Shown piece after piece: positions 54,120 to 60,000 of a stretch of DNA of 60,000 nucleotides. The notes under the pieces are model-generated. The model did not search any database. It was not told the origin of the DNA and saw nothing but the letters and a program-made list of their open reading frames with translations. Every line of letters starts with the position of its first letter. Position 1 is the first letter of the stretch. Source of the stretch: Glandiceps talaboti. Taxonomy: Eukaryota; Hemichordata; Enteropneusta; Spengelidae. A program made the translations under genes and the position numbers. Location of the stretch: positions 17,233,240 to 17,293,239 of the forward strand of contig NC_135561.1 of assembly GCF_964340395.1 (NCBI RefSeq). The letters run 5' to 3'.

Positions 54120-57100
54120 GAAACTGGTTTTATTCAACACCTCCAGCAACTTATGATCATTCTGTCAGATCCAGTTAGACACAGAAGAAGGACAAGTGAT
54201 TTCTTCGAAACATGTCTGTTTCTCAATCGAACTTGTGCATGAATCTTAGTGCTTCCATGATGAATTTACATAGTTATAATTATGTTATATGTATCACATT
54301 TTTTGTCAATTCTGTTCAGTTGAATGTTGATTCTTCTTTCTTGGATCATCCATATTTTTTTTTCAATTGGTAGCAGATTCCTTGCAATGACTGTAGATTT
54401 TATGTATTTATCACTAACTTTGTAACTTAATATGGTTATAAATGTATTCAATATTTTTACTTGAAAATGGAACATTTTTGTAGTTACCAGGTTTATATTT
54501 ATTTCAGACCAAACAGTGGTCACAGAAAAGAGAGGCAAGGTGTTCCTGATTGGGATAAATCGACCACATGCTAGAAATGCTGTCAATATTGAAACTGGTG
54601 TTCAGCTCTTGAAGGCTTTCCAAGAGTTTGACAAAGATGATGATTCATTGGTGGCTGTCTTCCATGGCAAAGGTAAGATGAATCAAGAGTTTTGATTGGT
54701 TATCAAAGTTCTTGGTCTGACAGGAACCACACATTTTGTACATACAGATTGTAATGTTGCAGTGGTAGCCTCAGCTCTGCTACTTTGTACAATGTCTAAT
54801 GGATATTTGGTTCAACTTTATGCAATGTGATAAACATCCAAATTCTTGTTATAAAAGTTGTAAAATCAGTTGCCTTTGTATTATTTCAGAAAAAAAATTA
54901 TGTTCACCACTGTGTGATATTTGTAAATACAAATATATTACTATACAGCCTGTACTGTAGGTACAGAACATTTGTATATGATACAAGTCAGAGAAAGCTC
55001 TAACTGGGCACAGTTAGATATATTTAGTCGGTATGACATCATTCTCAGTCAGAAATCTAAGTAGTCTCAAACTCGCAAACAATGCATTTGAATAAATAAT
55101 GAGATAGTGGGCCCTCATTCACTGACAAGCACACACTGACCCATACAATAATAAGGTCATATACATGTCTGATACAGGCACATTGTTCAAATTACACATA
55201 CTAATTAGGGCAGGCGGACACAAAATCTCATCATGTGTAACCACTGGCATCTCTGACAGAGAAGAGAGTAATATGGACCTAATATATCCATACTCAAAGT
55301 GAGAGCTGCCTCGGACTAAGGGAAGATCACGTAATGTCACATGAGCTCAATAAATTAACTTCTATTCATTTAGGTCAACCCCCCCCCCCCCCACCTACGA
55401 ACATAACGAGTGTGGCAAAAATTGTAGTGGTTAAACCACTATGGTCTATACAATTTTAAAACACATTCAATTTAAAAACACATTAAAATGCTAACCAGAA
55501 ACACTGCACTGTTGATCACAATAGCAGTAACTTTCAATCAACATCTCAGTAGTAAATACAGAGCTGAAGCCTTGAAAATTTTTAAAGTTTGGTTAGAAGC
55601 ATGAAAATGAAGTACAGTAATCACACTGATGCCAGACCTACCCCCCCCCCCCCTCCTAAATGAACAAAATTCATTTATCGAGCTTGTGTGATATTGTGCA
55701 ATTGTCCCTAACAATATCAGAATATGATGTAGGGTCCATATTAAAATATCCTCCAAATTTTTCAATCAAAATTCAATTGCTGTCTACACCATGAAAAATG
55801 TGCTAACTGATAGGTATGAATTCATTAAGATTGTAGACAATAAAATTTCAAGTTTTTCAATTATTTGTTCACTTTACTGTTATAAATATCAGATGTATAA
55901 ATTATACTAATTACTGGTACTGCATACTTTTGAGTTGCATAGACAGTCTCTTTTTAAAAATGACACATTTCTGCTGTAAAACTTTCATCCATTTATGCAA
56001 TCCATAGACATTGACTTAAATGAGAGTAACTGTAATTTTAAATTTTACAGGGATAATTAAAAGAATGTAGGTGTATAGATATCACATATTAGTGTTATCA
56101 GTATTGTATATTTTCTATCCCCTTGTAGGTGGGTGTTTTTGCGCTGGCTTTGATCTAAAAGAACTTGCTATGGGAAGTCGCATACCAGAAGCCTCTAGAG
56201 ATATTAAGTATGCACCAATGGTGAGCAGAATATCGATAGTGTCCGATCTTTAGAATTTCTACGTAGTCCATTATGTATTAATTGTACAATGCCACTCAGT
56301 ATAAATCACAACTCCAGAGTTCAACTTCAATGTCATTAACGATTCATAACTTCAATTTGCCTATAACTAAACTATTAAGAGCCTACAGAAAATAGTGTAA
56401 TGTCTAAGCCTGTGTTATTAACTATAGTAACTATTCATGACCAACTCTTCAAATCACTGATAATATGATAAAATAATTCCTGTCATAATTAGTTCTTGTA
56501 TCATGACCAAGGGTACCAATTGCATCATCTCTGTAACTTGTAAGTAATTAGAACCCTTGGGATGCAATAGTTAGACCTGTAATTATTAATATGTTTAAGT
56601 GACCTAATGAACATATTTAAGGATGTATAGTAATTTTAAGTTAGTGATCTGTAATCCCAAAGTGACCAATAATTCAATGTTTGTTGCTGATAAGTCAGAA
56701 ATAGTGTTCTATTCTACTAGTCTATGACAACAATTGTTCCGGTAGCACTCTTGAGACTTAATATGGTGAGAAAATCAGTCTGTTAATTAGCTTTAGGAGG
56801 CATTCAACCCCCAATTTCAGATGATCTAACACCTGTGTGAAACCTAGACACTGGTGATTAAAATAAATGCTTAAACAGTTTTCTACTTACATTTACATTG
56901 TATTTTATACTTTAGGGACCATCTAAAGTAGTATTTAGTAAACCCATCATTGGTGCTATTAATGGTTATGCTGTTGCTGGTGGTTTGGAGTTGTCACTCA
57001 TCTGTGATATGAGAGTTGTTGAGGAGAGTGCAATTATGGGAGTGTTCTGCCGAAGGTTTGGTAAAGTATGAAATTATCTAATTGAATTTGCCATGTCCTT

Positions 57101-59678
57101 TTGGTTGTGCAGAACAAAGTTGTGAGTCACATGTCACTGATGCTGGGAAAACGGATTTTGAGCTACCTCCTCAAATTCATGTTCAGTCTGTACTAGATCT
57201 TGTATGATTTTCCTGTTTAAGTCCAATTCCTTTAATTATATATTATAGAATTTCAAAATTTCAAACAAGTTTTGTATCTCTTTCTTTAGATGTCACTAGT
57301 TGTGCACATGACTAATAAATAGCTAGACACACAGGCAATAATCTGCTAACGTTAAATATGATTATGATACATAGCTGAAGCTTAAGGCATGCTCTCCAAC
57401 AGAGGTACATTGTACTGTCATCCTTTTGCTAACCTTCCAATCACAGATCTGAAGTTGTACTACAAGACTAATAAGTAGATAAAGTATTCAATCAAACTGG
57501 AATACCATCATTACAATAATGACATAATACTAATTTTCTGCCTCTTTTTACAGAATTATATGACTGTGATTGATTGTGTATCCACTCTCCTTATTGTCCA
57601 ATAGGGGTACCCCTAATTGATGGAGGTACAGTCAGATTGCCAAAGTTAATTGGTTTATCCAGAGCTCTAGACATGATGCTAACTGGTCGACCTGTTACAG
57701 CCCAAGAGGCCTTACAGTTTGGTCTTGCCAATAGAGTTGTACCAGATGGAACAGGTAAGTTTGTTCTTGAGGTATTTAGGAATTGTGTATTTCTGTATTT
57801 AGTCAGCAGTCAATGAATTTGGAAAAAATGATTATGCATTCAAGATATAGGGACATTAGTTTAATTCAATAAATCTTAGTTTGTAGTTAAGGTACATATT
57901 AAAGCATACAAAAAATTGAAAACCTGTTGAAGTTTGAGCCTTAAAAAAAATAACCTACGATATTTACGACAAATAAATATATAACCCATATAACACAAAA
58001 GCCACTCGTCTTAGAATCATAATATCATATCTAGGGTTGAGTGAGATGCAGGGAGCTATTCACAATTCACTGTACTTGGTACATAACACATGATAATTTA
58101 TAAAATTTTTGTACACTCAAGCTTGTTTATTTTCATACCTAAACTTAATTCCAAAAATGAAATCATATTAGCAAGTTGACAATTGCAGACTATATAGAAA
58201 TTTACTAATAGAGGGCTCACTTTTGAGCAAATTTGCTATTGTTAGATATATTCTCTGTAAGTATGCAAAAATAAATAGATAAATGAATTTAAGTGATTAA
58301 AAAAATTAAGTAGATGAATGAATGAACAATAACTAAATAAAGTAAGGACTCTCATCTGAACATATATGGCCTGTTTAGGCAGCTCAGGGAAATGTCTTGG
58401 CCAGACACACTTTACTGTTTATTCTAAAGAATAAATAAATAAATAAATGTATAAAACCAAAACACAAATACATTGAACTTCAGTTATAGCGTCAACAGTG
58501 AAAGACTATGTCTAGAAGTAGAAATTGAAGTAAATTAAACTCATATCACACAATGAAAGAAAGTTGTACATGACTGTAAGTTCAGAAGTAATGCTATTAT
58601 TACATTATTATGTACCAGAGATTACTTGCATTGGTGCCTGTGCACTGCGATACTAGGGGTAGCTTGCACTGCAGTGCAATTACATTATTACATACGTGCT
58701 TACAAATGATGGCATGATCTTTCATCCTACATGAAAGCCCATGATCGCACAGTGTCATCTATATGGAAAGATAATATAACAGAACCCCATTCCATGTGAG
58801 TTCCAGTGTGGGTACTTGTGTGCATTTGCACACATGCTTGCAGTGTTTTCTGTTGCACTTTCACTCGCTAGACTCATGAAAGTACAGAGAAGACTGCAAG
58901 CTCTCATGCAAATACCCCAAGTACACGACACTTGTGTACTGTAATACAATGTACTGGTAGTATTCCATCATAGATACATTGTACACTTACATGAGGAAAA
59001 TGTGTATTACAAAAATTGCACTTTTGTGTAAGGGGATTATTTAGAGACACGATAAATTTGGCTGATACAGCTATTCTACTGACATGCCTAAAACAATGAA
59101 ATGATAATGGCAGAACCCCATGACAAACAAGTACAAGCATGGCATACCCCCGGTACTCTCAGGAAATTTCCTTGAGTGCTTGCTTTGTAAACTACAATTT
59201 TTGTAATACACGTTTTGCTCATGTAAGTGTATCAATTCTGTGTATAATAAACAGTTATGCACTCATTTGTAATAATGTAATTGTTCAAATAACACTTAGT
59301 ATGTGCAAGCAGCTGTGCAAGTAATATCATAATCTTTATAATTCCCATATCTTATGTAAATAAACTTAACCACATCGCCTCTAAATTGCCTCTTTAATGA
59401 TTGAAATTAAATCTTTCTTTTTTTTTGATATTGTAGCCTTAGATGAAGCAATAAAGTTGGCCAATGAAATTGCATCATTTCCTCAAGAGTGTATGAAAGC
59501 TGACAGAAGATCTGCATATTATGCCTCTTATGACAGCCAATCATTTGATGATGCTATGATATTTGAACACAAGAATGGACAACCAATCATTATGAAGGAA
59601 TCTGTGAAAGGAGCAGGAAGGTTTACCAGTGGTGTTGGAAAATCCGGATCATTTGAAGAATTTAAAAGTAAACTATGA
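53505..59678 (+). CDS. Crotonase-superfamily protein (enoyl-CoA hydratase-like), complete, 6 exons, 299 residues
   Basis: Exons: 53505-53610, 54508-54672, 56129-56220, 56916-57060, 57605-57754, 59437-59678; 900 nt in frame. The start was taken at the first ATG after an in-frame TGA (53478-53480). Residues 1 to about 32 (MLHMSARVSRTFVNFGRLNP and following) lack acidic residues and carry Arg/Ser/Thr, typical of a mitochondrial presequence. The crotonase fold signature follows: INRPHARNAVN, the oxyanion-hole loop GCFCAGFDLKE (91-101), and NGYAVAGGLELSLICDMRVV (137-156) whose E146 matches the first catalytic Glu of enoyl-CoA hydratase. The position of the second Glu is Cys166 in FCRRFGVPLIDGGT by ungapped counting, so hydration by the standard mechanism is doubtful. 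The FCRR(W/F)GVPLIDGGT form is, as I recall, frequent in bacterial homologues. The substrate is presumably an acyl-CoA but unknown. Introns 1 and 5 contain foldback repeats. Confidence 0.93.
53754..53932. mobile_element. Nested foldback element in crotonase intron 1
   Basis: The inner hairpin is 53789-53815 against 53822-53855 (GTGCACCGTCTACAAGCAGG and complement, with a 7-base insertion in one arm). The outer arms GAGGGTCATG plus CAGTAATCCAGAC match GTCTAGATTACTG plus CATGACCCTC. About 180 bp, noncoding. Confidence 0.85.
54054..54118. repeat. (TATG)n-(TG)n microsatellite
   Basis: A short TATG run, then about 24 TG units, in crotonase intron 1. Confidence 0.95.
55545..55710 (+). mobile_element. 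Dispersed repeat family E, copy 2
   Basis: Matches 35265-35440: GAAAATGAAGTACAGTAATCA, CACTGATGCCAGACC, a C-run, TTATCGAGCTTGTGTGATAT. In crotonase intron 2. Confidence 0.65.
58978..59235. mobile_element. Foldback element in crotonase intron 5
   Basis: Arm 58978-59020 (GTACACTTACATGAGGAAAA, TGTGTATTACAAAAATTG) is inverted at 59192-59232 (CAATTTTTGTAATACACGTT, TTGCTCATGTAAGTGTA). The 170-bp core has no symmetry. The GCAGAACCCCAT word near 59111 recurs at 58780, so a larger composite is possible. Confidence 0.75.
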
Positions 59679-60000
59679 AATTTCAAAACACTTGTGTGTT
59701 TCAGCCTGGACAATGAAATAAGTCATTTTGAAACAGAAAATTAGAAAAGACTGCGAATGACTCTATTAAGTACCTTGATCAGATAATGATGTTCTTACAA
59801 TGTACTATATTTCATTTGTCTAAATGCAACCTTGGAACCATGAGCAATATATTTTACATTTGTTTCAGCTTGTAGAGTAGAACGAAAGCTCAAATGATCT
59901 GGACAATAACTTTGTACAAAACGTGTGAGAAAGGAAGTCTATATGACTTGTTTTCTTGATTCTGTTTTGAAACTTGTAACTAGGTCATCAGAACGACTAT

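Overview
The window is nuclear DNA of an animal, most likely a marine invertebrate. It is AT-rich. Its genes are split by GT-AG introns, and it carries many microsatellites, two long minisatellites, a tRNA-derived SINE and numerous palindromic foldback (MITE-like) elements. I cannot place the species; a deuterostome such as a hemichordate or cephalochordate would fit, but that is a guess.

Layout. (1) Positions 1-9460, minus strand: the first ten coding exons of an ABCA-subfamily ABC transporter (ABCA3-like). The gene runs off the left edge before its first nucleotide-binding domain. (2) 9461-22385: no gene found. This stretch holds a MITE-like element, a near-perfect 32-bp hairpin, about 1.4 kb of compound tetranucleotide microsatellite, a SINE inserted in a degenerate TGTAATGCAA-type repeat, and a 65-bp minisatellite. 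(3) 22386-25551, minus strand: a two-exon gene for a 647-residue protein with a long polar N-terminal part, coiled coil and a C-terminal segment resembling a GRIP domain. (4) 25552-43166: mostly repeats (GAT-rich tract, 450-bp foldback, 64-bp minisatellite of about 18 units, paired foldbacks). Between them lie three small in-phase exons of an unrecognised minus-strand gene (38356-40511) and a possible C-terminal exon near 33.1 kb. (5) 43725-53149, minus strand: a complete 12-exon TCP1 (CCT1, CCT alpha) gene encoding 553 residues. (6) 53505-59678, plus strand: a complete 6-exon crotonase-superfamily gene encoding 299 residues with a probable mitochondrial presequence. It starts head-to-head with TCP1 across about 355 bp, which probably is a shared bidirectional promoter.

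Exon limits were set by hand from splice consensus, reading-frame continuity and family similarity. In the ABCA-like, coiled-coil, TCP1 and crotonase genes every junction keeps the frame. The genes do not form a pathway; the neighbourhood looks like ordinary housekeeping and transport genes in a repeat-rich genome. I see no convincing previously undescribed system. The features most worth a second look are the density and diversity of foldback elements, the unrecognised gene at 38-40.5 kb, and the crotonase that lacks one of the two usual hydratase glutamates.
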